Part shown: positions 34,295-42,891 of the stretch, piece by piece | How positions within the stretch are numbered: the stretch's first letter is position 1 | Layout of the letters: each line of letters begins with the position of its first letter | From: JACVRW01 sp963850205 | GTDB taxonomy: Bacteria > Actinomycetota > Thermoleophilia > Solirubrobacterales > Thermoleophilaceae | DNA: 64,000 nucleotides | Assembly (NCBI GenBank): GCA_963850205.1 | Contig: CAWKKJ010000011.1 | Coordinates: 310,001-374,000 of the forward strand | Reading direction: 5' to 3' | Translations under genes and position numbers: made by a program | The notes under the pieces: model-generated | Databases searched by the model: none | Told to the model about the DNA's origin: nothing | What the model saw: the letters and a program-made list of their open reading frames with translations, nothing else

Positions 34295-35914
34295 GTGGCG
34301 GTGGACAACCGGGAGATCGCCGACCGCCTGGACGCCCTCGCAACCTCGCTCGAGCTCGTAGACGGCAACCCGTACACCGTCCGTGCGTACCGCCGCGCTG
34401 GCGAGTCGATCCGAGGCGCGCCCGTGCCCGTCGCGGAGCTGCTGCGGACGGGGCGGGCGCGGGAGCTGAAGGGCGTCGGGCCGGGCATCGAGGCGCGCCT
34501 GCGCGAGCTGGTCGAGACCGGCTCGCTGGCCGAGCTGGCGGAGCTGGAGAGGGAGGTCTCCCCCGACCTGGTGGGGCTCGGCCGCTATCTGGGGCTCGGG
34601 CCGAAGCGATCGATTGACCTGGCGCGGAACCTCGGCGTGCGGACCGCGGACGAGTTTCGCGCGGCGGCCGCGGAGGGGCGTCTGCGAAGCGTGCCCGGAA
34701 TCGGGGCCAAGACGGAGGCGAGGCTGCTCGAGGCGCTGCGCCGCGAGGGAGAGCCGCGCCCGCGCGCCGGGCTCCTGCTCAACCGCGCCTGGGAGCTGGT
34801 GGGAGGGCTCGCGGCAGCGCTCGGTGGTCAGGCGGCGGGAGACGTGCGACGCTGGCGCGATTCGTGCGAGGCGCTGGCGGTCGTGGTCGGCGCGGCGGAT
34901 CCGCGCCCGGTTATCGCCCGCTTCGCCGAGCTGCCCCAGATCGTCTCGCTGATCGAGCAGGACGAATGGCGGGCAGTGGGTGTGACGGTGGAGGGCGTGC
35001 CGGTCGAGCTCGTGGTGGCGGAGCCCGAGCGGCTTGGGACCGCACTCGGGCGGGCCACCGGCTCGCCCGCCTACCTAGCCGCGCTGGAGCCGCTGCCGGA
35101 CGCCCCCGACGAGGAGGCGCTCTACCGGGCGCTGGACCTTCCCTGGTGTCCGCCCGAGCTGCGCGAGCAGCCCTTTCGGGGAGAGCCGCCGGCGCTGGTC
35201 GAGCCGGGCGACATCCGAGGCGACCTCCACTGCCACACCACCTGGTCCGACGGCCGTGCGAGCGTCGAGGGCATGGGCCGGGCCGCCGTGGAGCGCGGCT
35301 ACGACTACCTCGCGATCTGCGACCACACGCCCGCGGTCGGGGCCGTCCAGGGCCTGACCCCCGACGACGTCCGCCGCCAGGCAGAGGAGATCGTGACCGC
35401 CAACGAGCTGCTCGCGCCCTTCCGGGTGTTGCGCGGGATCGAGTGCGACATCCTTTCCGACGGGCGACTCGATCTGCCCGACGAGGTCCTCGCCGAGCTC
35501 GACTGGGTGCAGGTGAGCGTCCACGGTGGACAGCGGATGCCGGGCCCCGAGATGACCAAGAGGGTCGAGGAGGCGCTGCGCAACCCATACGCGCGCTGTT
35601 TGAGCCACCCCAAGGGCCGCTACATCAACCAGCGGCCCGAGAACGCCCTCGACATGGAGCGCCTGTTCGAGGTCGCGCTCGAGGAGAACGTCGCCCTGGA
35701 GGTCAACGGGTTGCCCAACCGGCTCGACCTGCGCGGCGAGCACGTCCGCGACGCGCTGGCCGCGGGACTGCGGGTCGTCTGCTCCACCGACGCCCACTCC
35801 GTGGGCGGGCTCGGGAACATGGGCCTGTCGGTGGCCACCGCCCGCCGCGGCTGGGCCACCGCCGCGGACGTGGTGAACACGGCGTCCCTGGAGTCGCTTC
35901 TCGGCCAGCGCTGA
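34295..35914 (+). CDS. PolX-like protein: HhH, degenerate polymerase beta, PHP domain
   Basis: The 539-residue protein has the DNA polymerase X layout: an N-terminal 8-kDa-like helical domain with HhH motifs (LKGVGPGIEARL, VPGIGAKTEARL), a polymerase-beta palm/finger region (about 155-285) and a C-terminal PHP phosphoesterase (about 305-539). The PHP part is complete (LHCHTTWSDG, AICDHTP, GIECDIL, SVHGGQ, STDAHSVGGL). In the palm, the residues that normally bind the two metals are gone: AGDVRRWRDSCEALAVVV stands where GS-RRG and D-x-D belong, and VELVV replaces VDLRV. It is probably polymerase-dead but still a 3'-exonuclease/phosphoesterase in repair. Confidence 0.88.
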   Translation: MAVDNREIADRLDALATSLELVDGNPYTVRAYRRAGESIRGAPVPVAELLRTGRARELKGVGPGIEARLRELVETGSLAELAELEREVSPDLVGLGRYLGLGPKRSIDLARNLGVRTADEFRAAAAEGRLRSVPGIGAKTEARLLEALRREGEPRPRAGLLLNRAWELVGGLAAALGGQAAGDVRRWRDSCEALAVVVGAADPRPVIARFAELPQIVSLIEQDEWRAVGVTVEGVPVELVVAEPERLGTALGRATGSPAYLAALEPLPDAPDEEALYRALDLPWCPPELREQPFRGEPPALVEPGDIRGDLHCHTTWSDGRASVEGMGRAAVERGYDYLAICDHTPAVGAVQGLTPDDVRRQAEEIVTANELLAPFRVLRGIECDILSDGRLDLPDEVLAELDWVQVSVHGGQRMPGPEMTKRVEEALRNPYARCLSHPKGRYINQRPENALDMERLFEVALEENVALEVNGLPNRLDLRGEHVRDALAAGLRVVCSTDAHSVGGLGNMGLSVATARRGWATAADVVNTASLESLLGQR

Positions 35915-35924
35915 CCCCCTCGCC

Positions 35925-35954
35925 TTGACTCGCCGGCTGCGGCGGTTCTAGGCT
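35925..35954 (+). promoter_or_regulatory. Candidate sigma-70 promoter for the DUF362 gene
   Basis: TTGACT (35925-35930) and TAGGCT (35949-35954) are spaced by 18 bp and lie 27 bp upstream of the next ATG. This is among the better -35/-10 pairs I see in the window, but GC-rich actinobacterial promoters are hard to call by eye. Confidence 0.4.
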
Positions 35955-35980
35955 CGACCCCCCCGGCCCGCAGGAACCGC

Positions 35981-36790
35981 ATGACGTCCGTGCACATCGC
36001 ATCGGAGGCGACCGCGGAGGAGACGCTCGACCGTGTCCTCGAGCGGGCCGGGTTCCTCGATCTGGTGGAGGGTGCGCTCCAAGAGAGCGGGAAGCCGCGG
36101 AAAAGCTTCGCCGTCGCGGTGAAGCCCAACCTCATCAGCTCGCTCCCCAGCGACCCGGCCCTCGTCGAGCGGCTGCTCACCCAACTTCGCGAGAGGGGCT
36201 TCGAGACCCTGAGCGTCGTCGAGTCGGGCGGAGACGTGCAGGAGGCGGCCGAGGCCGCCGGGTACTCCGGCGCCGGCTACCGGCTCGCCGACCTGGGAGA
36301 CGAGGAGGTCCAGTTCGACTATGGCTCGGTGCTGGGCCAGGCGCCTGCCGGCCGCAGCTGGCTGGAGGCCGATTACCGGATCTCGTTCGGCAAGGGCAAG
36401 ACCCACCGCGCCTGCTTCTACAGCGGTTGCCTGGCCAACCTCTGGGGCTGTGTCCCCGGGGCCGAGAGCCTCGCCGCCCACCCGGCCGAGATCTGCGTGC
36501 TCGTGGCCGACCGCCAGCCGGTGGATTTCGCGCTGCTCGACGTCTGGCAGGTGGGCGAGATCATGGCGGGTGAGAGCGCCTTCGCCGTCGACTGGGTCGC
36601 GGGCGAGAAGATGCGGCTCGAGCCGGCCCTCAACCCGGTGATGCAGGAGGCGCTCCACCGCTGGGGCAGGATCGAGATCTCCCGCCGGGGCAACGTCTCG
36701 CCGTGGAGGCCGTGGCGAAACGTCCGGCCCATCGTCGTCGTGGCCCACGAGCTGCTGGGTGGAAGGAGGCGCCGGTGGAGCGTGCAATGA
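35981..36790 (+). CDS. DUF362 domain protein
   Basis: The 269-residue protein contains the DUF362 pattern: VAVKPNLISSLPSDPALVER near residue 50, a GFETLSVVESGG block, YRISFGKGKTHRACFYSGC and PVDFALLDVWQVGEIMAGES. Some DUF362 proteins carry ferredoxin-type clusters, but only isolated cysteines are seen here (FYSGCLANLWGC). The function is unknown. The stop overlaps the start region of a GMC oxidoreductase gene, so the two are translationally coupled and probably act in the same pathway. Confidence 0.8.
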   Translation: MTSVHIASEATAEETLDRVLERAGFLDLVEGALQESGKPRKSFAVAVKPNLISSLPSDPALVERLLTQLRERGFETLSVVESGGDVQEAAEAAGYSGAGYRLADLGDEEVQFDYGSVLGQAPAGRSWLEADYRISFGKGKTHRACFYSGCLANLWGCVPGAESLAAHPAEICVLVADRQPVDFALLDVWQVGEIMAGESAFAVDWVAGEKMRLEPALNPVMQEALHRWGRIEISRRGNVSPWRPWRNVRPIVVVAHELLGGRRRRWSVQ

Positions 36791-39027
36791 GGGTCTACGG
36801 CCTGAACGTGATCGAGCAGTTCCTCGACGACCTGCTCGTGGGCGCCGGCTGGCTGCTCGTGGCCGGCGCGGTCGCTGCCGGGATCCTCGGGGCAAGCGGG
36901 CTGCTGGTCGCGGGAACCGGGTTGAGCGGCGTCCTGCTCGGAATCGGCGGCGCGGGTATCCGCCAGAACCGCGCCGCCGGGGAGATCGGCGCGGCGCTGC
37001 TGACGATCACGGCCCTCGGCTGGCTGGTGAGCGGCGCGCTGGCCCCCAGCCTCGCCGCGCTGGCGGTCGGCGTGGCCCTCGCGCTTCTGCGGGCGCTGAC
37101 CTGGGCGCTGCGCCGCCGCGCCCTTCGGCTCAGGTTCAAGCCCCGTTTCCTGTCGCTGCGGCAGTTCGAGACGATGATCGGTGTGGCCGACGCCATGATC
37201 GACGGCGACGGCAACGAGGCGCTCGACCCGATCGAGGTGGCGGTCCAGACCGACCACCTGCTCGCGCGCGTGGACGCTCCCGCCACCAAGGAGCTGCAGT
37301 TCGTGCTCGTCCTGACCGAGTGGGTGCTGCCGCTGCTGATCTTCCGACCGTTCCCGTTCAGCGATCTGGGGTCGAACGACCGGCGGCGGGCGATCGACAA
37401 GGTCGTGAACGCCAAGGGCCTCTTCCGGGACGTGGCCCGCAGCCTCAAGGTGCTCTCGTGCGCCGGCTACTACGGCAGCCCGGAGGGCATGGAGCACGTC
37501 GGCTATGTCCCCTACGACCTGCGCGAGCGCTCGCAGGGCGTGAGCCAGGCGCCGCTCGCCCACCCCGACCCGTTTCCGAGGAACGGCCTGGCCCGACCCG
37601 AGCGAGCGCAGGTCGTGGTCATCGGCTCGGGCGCCGCAGGCTCGGTGGCCGCGCTCGAGCTCACGCGGGCCGGCGTCGACGTGCACCTGGTCGAGGCGGG
37701 CCGCAGGGAGAACCCGCGCACGTTCCAGCACAGCGAGGTCGAGATGTTCGTGCGCGCCTACAAGCAGGGCGGCCTGCAGACGAGCGCCGACCGCGACATG
37801 CTGCTCGTGCAGGGAAGCGCGGTGGGCGGCTCGACCGTGATCAACAACGCCATTTGGCTGCGGGCCAACCTGAAGCGCGTGCTCGCGGAGTGGGAGCAGC
37901 TCGGGGCTCGGGTCCCGCAGGACCGGCTCGAGGCTGCCTACACCGAGCTCGAGCACGCACTGCACGTCGAGGACCTCGACCCTGTGATCGCCAACCGGGG
38001 CGCGAACGTGTTCGACGACGGGCGCGCGGCCCTCGGCATGAGGGGCGGCTTCCTGCGCCACAACCGCAACCAGTGCATCGCCTGCGGCTGGTGCAACTAC
38101 GGCTGCCGCTACGACCGCAAGACCTCCATGCTCGTGACCTACATCCCCTGGGCGCTCGAGCGCGGCGCCACCCTGCACGACGGCTGCCAGGACGTTCGCG
38201 TGGTCCACGACCGCGGCGTCGTCAGCGGCGTGCGCTTTATGCGCGAGGGGCGCGAGCAGACGATCGGCGCCGACCGCGTGGTGGTCTGCGCGGGGGCGAT
38301 CGGCTCGAGCTCGGTGCTCCTGCGGAGCGGCATCGACCAGGACGGGCGTGTCGGGCGCGGCCTACACGCGCTCGCCGGTGTGTTCGTTACCGCGGAGACC
38401 GAGCACGAGGTCGACGGCTTCGACGGTGTGGGGCTCTGCTGCATCGCCGACGACGACGAGGACTACGTGATCGAGAGCTACTTCGCACCCCCGCTGGTCT
38501 TCTCGCTGCGCCTGGGCGGCTGGTTTCTCTCGCATTTCAACCGGATGCTGCGCTACCGCCGCTTCGTGGACGGAGGCGTGATGGTGGGCACCGATCCGGC
38601 CAACGGCCGGGTGAGCCTCGACAAGAAGGGCCGCACGCGGATCGATCTCAAGCTGTCGGACCCCGACCTGGCGCTGCTCAAGCGCGGCATCGCCACGCTC
38701 ACCCGGGTCTATCTCGCCGGCGGTGCCATCAGGGTCTTTCCCTCGAGCTACGAGCTGCTCGAGTTCACCGGCGAGCACGACCTGGGTCTACTCGAACGCA
38801 TCAAGCGTCCCGACGACCTCTCGGTCGGCTCCGCGCACCCTCAGGGGGGCAACGCCATGGGCGAGGACCCCGCCCGGGCCGTCATCGGCAACGACTTCCG
38901 CGTGCACGGCTTCGAGAACCTGTATGTGGCCGACGCGAGCGTGTTCCCGAGCAACATCCGCGCCAACTGCCAGGCCACGGTGATGGCGATGTCCCACTAC
39001 GCGGCCAACGAGTTCATCGCGCGCTGA
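36775..39027 (+). CDS. Membrane-anchored GMC oxidoreductase with N-terminal gluconate dehydrogenase-3-like domain
   Basis: The 750-residue protein starts at a GTG with AGGAGG five bases upstream; the later ATG at 36787 has no such site. Residues 15-115 form several membrane helices. Residues 120-220 resemble the small subunit of gluconate 2-dehydrogenase (LSLRQFETMIGVADAMIDGD). From about 280 it is a GMC flavoenzyme: VVIGSGAAGSVAALELTRAG and VVEAG-type FAD motifs, a Cys cluster CIACGWCNYGC, and the catalytic His region SAHPQGGNAMG with NCQATVMAMSHY at the end. It probably oxidises an alcohol or sugar and passes electrons to the membrane; long-chain alcohol oxidase-like by layout. It overlaps DUF362 by 16 nt. 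Confidence 0.85.
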   Translation: MERAMRVYGLNVIEQFLDDLLVGAGWLLVAGAVAAGILGASGLLVAGTGLSGVLLGIGGAGIRQNRAAGEIGAALLTITALGWLVSGALAPSLAALAVGVALALLRALTWALRRRALRLRFKPRFLSLRQFETMIGVADAMIDGDGNEALDPIEVAVQTDHLLARVDAPATKELQFVLVLTEWVLPLLIFRPFPFSDLGSNDRRRAIDKVVNAKGLFRDVARSLKVLSCAGYYGSPEGMEHVGYVPYDLRERSQGVSQAPLAHPDPFPRNGLARPERAQVVVIGSGAAGSVAALELTRAGVDVHLVEAGRRENPRTFQHSEVEMFVRAYKQGGLQTSADRDMLLVQGSAVGGSTVINNAIWLRANLKRVLAEWEQLGARVPQDRLEAAYTELEHALHVEDLDPVIANRGANVFDDGRAALGMRGGFLRHNRNQCIACGWCNYGCRYDRKTSMLVTYIPWALERGATLHDGCQDVRVVHDRGVVSGVRFMREGREQTIGADRVVVCAGAIGSSSVLLRSGIDQDGRVGRGLHALAGVFVTAETEHEVDGFDGVGLCCIADDDEDYVIESYFAPPLVFSLRLGGWFLSHFNRMLRYRRFVDGGVMVGTDPANGRVSLDKKGRTRIDLKLSDPDLALLKRGIATLTRVYLAGGAIRVFPSSYELLEFTGEHDLGLLERIKRPDDLSVGSAHPQGGNAMGEDPARAVIGNDFRVHGFENLYVADASVFPSNIRANCQATVMAMSHYAANEFIAR

Positions 39028-39084
39028 GCGCGCGCTTTTTGGGCGGGAGGAAGCCTGAGTCGCGGACGATCGGCCGCGCGCCTT

Positions 39085-39100
39085 TGTGACGAATCGCACA
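39085..39100. promoter_or_regulatory. CRP/GlxR-like palindrome
   Basis: TGTGACGAATCGCACA fits the TGTGA-N6-TCACA pattern with one mismatch. It lies 15-60 bp before the possible starts of the TPR/calcium-repeat gene. A better copy is at 55246-55261, sharing the core GTGACGAA. Binding by a CRP-family regulator is inferred. Confidence 0.45.
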
Positions 39101-39159
39101 GAAGATCGAGGGGCTTGCCTGCATCTCTGGTGGTAAGTGAACCTCGCGCCGCACACCCC

Positions 39160-40386
39160 ATGAGCGCCACCGTCGAGGCCGGGCGCTACCTGCTCGAGGT
39201 GGGTGGCCGGCCGGGCACCTTGATCTCTTCCCCGGCGCAGCCACAGGATGGCGATGCGCGCGCGCTGCGCCGCGCACTCAAGAAGGGCGGCGCCGGCAGG
39301 CCGCGGAACAAGAGCGCCGTCGACCCCCTCGCGAACGCGGTCGACGAAGCGTCCGAGTCGACGGCAGCGGCGGAGAGAGCCGTCGCCCTCTTCACAGCGC
39401 TCGCCGAGGGCAACGTCCTCGACCCCAAGCTGCTGAGCAGCGAGATCGATGTGCTGGTGGATCTCGTCGAGCGGCTCGACCGTCGCGGGCGCTGGAAGGA
39501 AGCACTGCGGCTGGCCCGCGCGCTGTCCGGCCTGCTCGCCTTGACCATGCGCTGGGTCGAGCTGGTGCGGTCGCTGAAGATCGCGCTCGAAGCCGCAGAG
39601 AAACTGGGCGACTCTCACGCCCTTGGCTGGGCCAAGCACGAGCTCGGCACGCTTCATCTCGCCGCCGAGGACACCGCCGCCGCCGAGCGAAGGCTGGGTG
39701 AGGCCCGCGAGATCAGGCGGCGCCTCGATGATCGCCGCGGGCTCGCCGCGACAAACCGCAACCTCGAGGTCCTGTGCCAGAACCTGCGCCAGCTCCTCCG
39801 CGACGGCAGACTTGTGCGGCGGCGAACGCTGCTGCGGCCGGCCCTGGGCATCGTCGTCGCACTGCTTGTGGCCGCGGGAGTCGCGAGCGCCGTAGTCACC
39901 AGCGGCGACGCCACCGAGCCGCCGGGTCCCCCTGCGGCCGCCGCCTGCGACAACGAGAGAGACGATGACGGCGACGGCCGGATCGACTTCCCCAACGACC
40001 CCGACTGCGACTCGCCCGGCGACACCGACGAGACCCACGAGACCGGCCCGCCGCCGAACCCGCCTCCGGCCGCCGCCTGCGACAACGCAAGAGACGATGA
40101 CGGCGACGGGCTGGTCGACTTCCCCAACGACCCCGACTGCGACTCGTCCGACGACACCGACGAGACCGGCCGGCCGCCGAACCCGCCTCCGGCCGCCGCC
40201 TGCGACAACGCAAGAGACGATGACGGCGACGGGGTCATCGACTTCCCCAACGACCCCGACTGCGACTCGTCCGACGACACCGACGAGGCCGACCCGGTCG
40301 TGGAGCTCCCCGACGACACCGGTCCTGACGACCCCGCCGATGAGCTCGCCCCCGGCGACGACGGCAACACGAACGACGTCGAATGA
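39160..40386 (+). CDS. TPR membrane protein with thrombospondin-type-3-like calcium repeats
   Basis: The protein of about 408 residues has an N-terminal TPR-like helical region, one membrane segment (RPALGIVVALLVAAGVASAVV, about 230-250) and a C-terminal tail. The tail holds three near-identical repeats beginning CDNxRDDDGDG and ending FPNDPDCDS, joined by Pro-rich linkers. The Asp-rich repeats resemble thrombospondin type 3 calcium-binding units and would face outside the cell if the TPR part is cytosolic. Start options are TTG 39115, a GTG, or ATG 39160; no ribosome site settles it. It is followed by a Gmad2-LysM protein 35 nt on, so a cell-wall-linked role is likely. Function unknown. Confidence 0.75.
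   Translation: MSATVEAGRYLLEVGGRPGTLISSPAQPQDGDARALRRALKKGGAGRPRNKSAVDPLANAVDEASESTAAAERAVALFTALAEGNVLDPKLLSSEIDVLVDLVERLDRRGRWKEALRLARALSGLLALTMRWVELVRSLKIALEAAEKLGDSHALGWAKHELGTLHLAAEDTAAAERRLGEAREIRRRLDDRRGLAATNRNLEVLCQNLRQLLRDGRLVRRRTLLRPALGIVVALLVAAGVASAVVTSGDATEPPGPPAAAACDNERDDDGDGRIDFPNDPDCDSPGDTDETHETGPPPNPPPAAACDNARDDDGDGLVDFPNDPDCDSSDDTDETGRPPNPPPAAACDNARDDDGDGVIDFPNDPDCDSSDDTDEADPVVELPDDTGPDDPADELAPGDDGNTNDVE
39946..40289 (+). repeat. Three in-frame coding repeats (132/123-bp period)
   Basis: Units start at 39946, 40078 and 40201 with TGCGACAAC and share long stretches of identical DNA, including CTTCCCCAACGACCCCGACT in each. Near identity at the DNA level points to recent duplication or gene conversion. 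They encode the Asp-rich calcium-binding-like repeats of the surrounding gene and are a site where copy number could vary between strains. Confidence 0.8.
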
Positions 40387-40421
40387 CGCTCCCGAGCCCC
40401 CGATGAGGAGGAGACCCAACC

Positions 40422-40913
40422 ATGTCGATTGATGTGCAGCAACCGGAGCCCTACGACCTGGTGAGCAATGACATCCAGATCGCGGGCGTGGCCGGTGGGG
40501 CATTCGAAGCCAACTTCAACTACCGCATCGGCGAGGGACACGACGAGGTCTCCGGGGCGTTCATGGCCGGCGACGGCGTCGGCGGCCACGGACAATTTCA
40601 GCTGAGCGTCGGTGTCTCGGGGGCGGCGTTTCAACTGGACCGGGTCTTCGTCGAGGTGTTCCATACCTCACCCAACGACGGGTCCGAGCTCGACAGGGTC
40701 ATCGTGCCGGCGGTGCTGGGACCGAAGATCGTGCCTGGCTACCGCAACTATCTGGAGCACGTGGTGCAACCAGGCGAGACGCTGTGGGGCATCTCAACCC
40801 TCTACTACGGGTCGGGGAACCTCTATTACCGCCTGGTGTCAGCGAACCCGCACACCATCCCCAACCCCAACCTGATCCAGCCCGGCGACATCGTCCGCGT
40901 GCCGCGGGACTAG
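40422..40913 (+). CDS. Gmad2 domain-LysM peptidoglycan-binding protein
   Basis: The 163-residue protein joins a Gmad2 (immunoglobulin-like) domain (about 1-100; IDVQQPEPYDLVSNDIQIAG, FEANFNYRIGEGHDEVSG) to a LysM domain (about 110-160; HVVQPGETLWGISTLYYGSG, NLIQPGDIVRVP). LysM binds peptidoglycan or related glycans. No signal peptide is present, so export would need another route or the protein acts with the preceding membrane protein. GAGGAGGAG lies before the ATG. The stop overlaps the convergent sigma-factor gene by four bases. Confidence 0.88.
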   Translation: MSIDVQQPEPYDLVSNDIQIAGVAGGAFEANFNYRIGEGHDEVSGAFMAGDGVGGHGQFQLSVGVSGAAFQLDRVFVEVFHTSPNDGSELDRVIVPAVLGPKIVPGYRNYLEHVVQPGETLWGISTLYYGSGNLYYRLVSANPHTIPNPNLIQPGDIVRVPRD

Positions 40914-41938
40914 CGGGGGATCGTGCGGGGGAGGCCGAAGCGCGGGAACAGGCTGCGCTCGCCGAACCAGGTGATGGCCGAGATCTGGTCGCCGGTCATC
41001 GTGAGGACCATCAGGCCGTAGGCGCGGGCTATCGGCGCCTGCGGATCGGCCAGGTAGCAGCCGAAGGCGGGTTGGCCGTTGGCTCCTGTGGGGACAAGCT
41101 GGAGGTGCCCACCGCGACGGGTCTCGCGGTCGCCCAAAAAGCGGGCGATCGCCTGTCCGCCCTGGTACTCGTACGGTTCGGGCGGCATCGTGAGCCAGGC
41201 GTCGTCGGTGAGCAGCGCGACGACGCTTTTCGTGTCGCCCCGCTCAACGGCGGCGGCGAAGCGGCCGACGAGGTCGCGCTGCTGGTGGGACCGTGGCAGG
41301 GCCGCGTGCTCGCCGGCCCCCGCGGGTAGGCGCTCGTCGAGCGTCACCCGCGCCCGCCGCAGCGCCCCCTTGACGGAGGCTTCGCTGCTGTCGAGCATCT
41401 CGGCCACCTCGGCTGCACGGAAGCCGAGGACATCACGGAGCACGAGCGCGGCCCGCTGGCGTGGCGGCATGTGTTGCAGCCCCGCCATGAACGCGAGTCC
41501 CACCGACTCTCTCGTCTCGTAACGAGCCTCCGGCCCCGGCGCCTCGTCCGCGAGCCCCTCGAGCAGCACGTCGGGGTAGGGCTCGAGCCACATCGGCTCG
41601 GCCCTGCGGGTGGGCTCGGGCGGCTCGACCATGCCGGGCACCTCCTGGGGTCGGCGTCCGCGGTCGCGAAGCGCGTTCAGACAGCGGTTGGTGGCGATTC
41701 GATACAGCCAGGCGCGCAGCGAGGCGCGTTCCTCGAAGCGCTCCAGCCCGCGCCAGGCCGCCAGCAGCGTCTCCTGCAACTGGTCCTCGGCATCCTGCAG
41801 CGAGCCGAGGATCCGGTAGCAGTGCAGCTGCAGCTCCCGCCGGTAGGGGTCGACCAGCTCCGCGAAGGCCTCCTCGTCGCCCGCGCGGGCGCGCTCGAGC
41901 GCGCTGTCGCTCACGTGACGGTCAGATCCAGCTCCCAT
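40910..41938 (-). CDS. ECF sigma factor, SigX5/SigG-like, with SnoaL-like C-terminus
   Basis: The 342-residue protein has sigma regions 2 (AFAELVDPYRRELQLHCYRI, GSLQDAEDQLQETLLAAW) and 4 (LQHMPPRQRAALVLRDVLGF, MLDSSEASVKGALRRAR) and a C-terminal SnoaL-like domain (about 215-342, including RFAAAVERGDTKSVVALL). This size and layout fit the actinobacterial SigX5 group, which lacks classical anti-sigma factors. The gene is divergent from a DUF899 gene across 102 bp, and such enzymes are frequent neighbours of these factors. Targets are not known. Confidence 0.88.
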   Translation of the reverse strand: MGAGSDRHVSDSALERARAGDEEAFAELVDPYRRELQLHCYRILGSLQDAEDQLQETLLAAWRGLERFEERASLRAWLYRIATNRCLNALRDRGRRPQEVPGMVEPPEPTRRAEPMWLEPYPDVLLEGLADEAPGPEARYETRESVGLAFMAGLQHMPPRQRAALVLRDVLGFRAAEVAEMLDSSEASVKGALRRARVTLDERLPAGAGEHAALPRSHQQRDLVGRFAAAVERGDTKSVVALLTDDAWLTMPPEPYEYQGGQAIARFLGDRETRRGGHLQLVPTGANGQPAFGCYLADPQAPIARAYGLMVLTMTGDQISAITWFGERSLFPRFGLPRTIPR

Positions 41939-42040
41939 CGCCTATAACGACACCACGTGCCGGCGAAAAGGATCGGCCGGTCCGTTTGCCGCGGCCTCGG
42001 TGTCTCAACGAGCACGACACCGCAAGCAAAGGAGATCGCA

Positions 42041-42724
42041 ATGGACATGCCCCCAATCGTGGCGCCGGATGAGTGGGACGCGGCGCGAGCGAAGCTGCTG
42101 GTCAAGGAGAAGGAGCTCACCCACGCCCGCGACGCGCTGGCGGCGGAACGCCGCCGCATGCCGCGGATGGCCGTCGAGAAGGACTACACGTTCGAGGGCC
42201 CGGATGGCCCGGCGACCCTGCTCGACCTGTTCGACGGGCGCCGGCAGCTGATCGTCTACCGCTTCTTCTTCGAGCCCGGCGTCGACGGCTGGCCGGAGAG
42301 CGGCTGCTCCGGCTGCTCCTGGGTGGCCGATCAGGTGGCCCACCCCGCCCATCTGAACGCTCGCGACACCACGATCGCCTTCGTGTCGCGGGCCCCTCAG
42401 GAGGACATCGAGCGCTGGAGGGCGCGAATGGGTTGGGAGCTGATCCCCTGGTACACCCTCACCGACGACTTCGACGCCGACTTCGGCGTCGGCGAGTGGC
42501 ACGGCACCAACGCCTTCTTCCGCGACGAGGACCGGATCTTCCGCACGTACTTCGTCGACGGCCGCGGCGACGAGGCGCTCGGCGGCATCTGGGACTACCT
42601 CGACATCACCGCACTCGGACGCCAGGAGGACTGGGAGGACTCACCCGAGGGCTACCCGCAGACCCCGCCGAACGAATGGATCCGGCGCCACGACGAGTAC
42701 GACCTGGCGAGGAGCGCCTCGTGA
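42041..42724 (+). CDS. DUF899 thioredoxin-like family protein
   Basis: The 227-residue protein has the DUF899 signatures: KDYTFEGPDGPATLLDLFDG, QLIVYRFFFEPG, ESGCSGCSWVADQVAHPAHL with the paired cysteines, and GWELIPWYTLTDDFDADFGV. The fold is thioredoxin-like; a redox role is presumed. The start is the ATG at 42041 with AAAGGAG upstream. It lies divergent from a SigX5-type sigma gene that may control it, and its stop overlaps the ATG of a 55-residue membrane protein. Confidence 0.88.
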   Translation: MDMPPIVAPDEWDAARAKLLVKEKELTHARDALAAERRRMPRMAVEKDYTFEGPDGPATLLDLFDGRRQLIVYRFFFEPGVDGWPESGCSGCSWVADQVAHPAHLNARDTTIAFVSRAPQEDIERWRARMGWELIPWYTLTDDFDADFGVGEWHGTNAFFRDEDRIFRTYFVDGRGDEALGGIWDYLDITALGRQEDWEDSPEGYPQTPPNEWIRRHDEYDLARSAS

Positions 42725-42891
42725 TGGTCGCCCACGTCGGCGCCGTGCCGCTGGAGGAGGTGCTGCCGCTGGTCGGCGGCGCGGGCGGAGCTCTCCTGCT
42801 CGCGCGCGCCTGGCTGGCCGCGCGGCTGCACCTAGCGCCGGGCGCAGGGCCGCCCGGGAAGCGGCCGCCCGCCGGCGGAGTGGATCCATAG
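42724..42891 (+). CDS. 55-residue membrane peptide coupled to DUF899
   Basis: The ATG at 42724 overlaps the DUF899 stop (ATGA-type coupling). The product begins MVAHVGAVPLEEVLPLV, followed by a hydrophobic stretch GGAGGALLLARAWLAARL and a Gly/Pro-rich tail. Tiny proteins of this kind, starting with (M)xAHVxGxPxEE, are common in actinobacteria. The function is unknown. Its 3' end overlaps the convergent phospholipase D gene by 60 bp. Confidence 0.55.
   Translation: MVAHVGAVPLEEVLPLVGGAGGALLLARAWLAARLHLAPGAGPPGKRPPAGGVDP

Noticed and set aside
36418..38208. 596-codon minus-strand frame opposite DUF362 and GMC genes
   Set aside because: His/Val/Ala-rich shadow frame without motifs; the plus strand has clear domains and ribosome sites.
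39946..40289. CRISPR-like or VNTR non-coding array
   Set aside because: The units are in frame within a gene, have unequal period and no spacers; they encode protein repeats.
39654..40664. Ser-rich minus-strand frame across the calcium-repeat region
   Set aside because: Repetitive only because it is antisense to the Asp-rich repeats.
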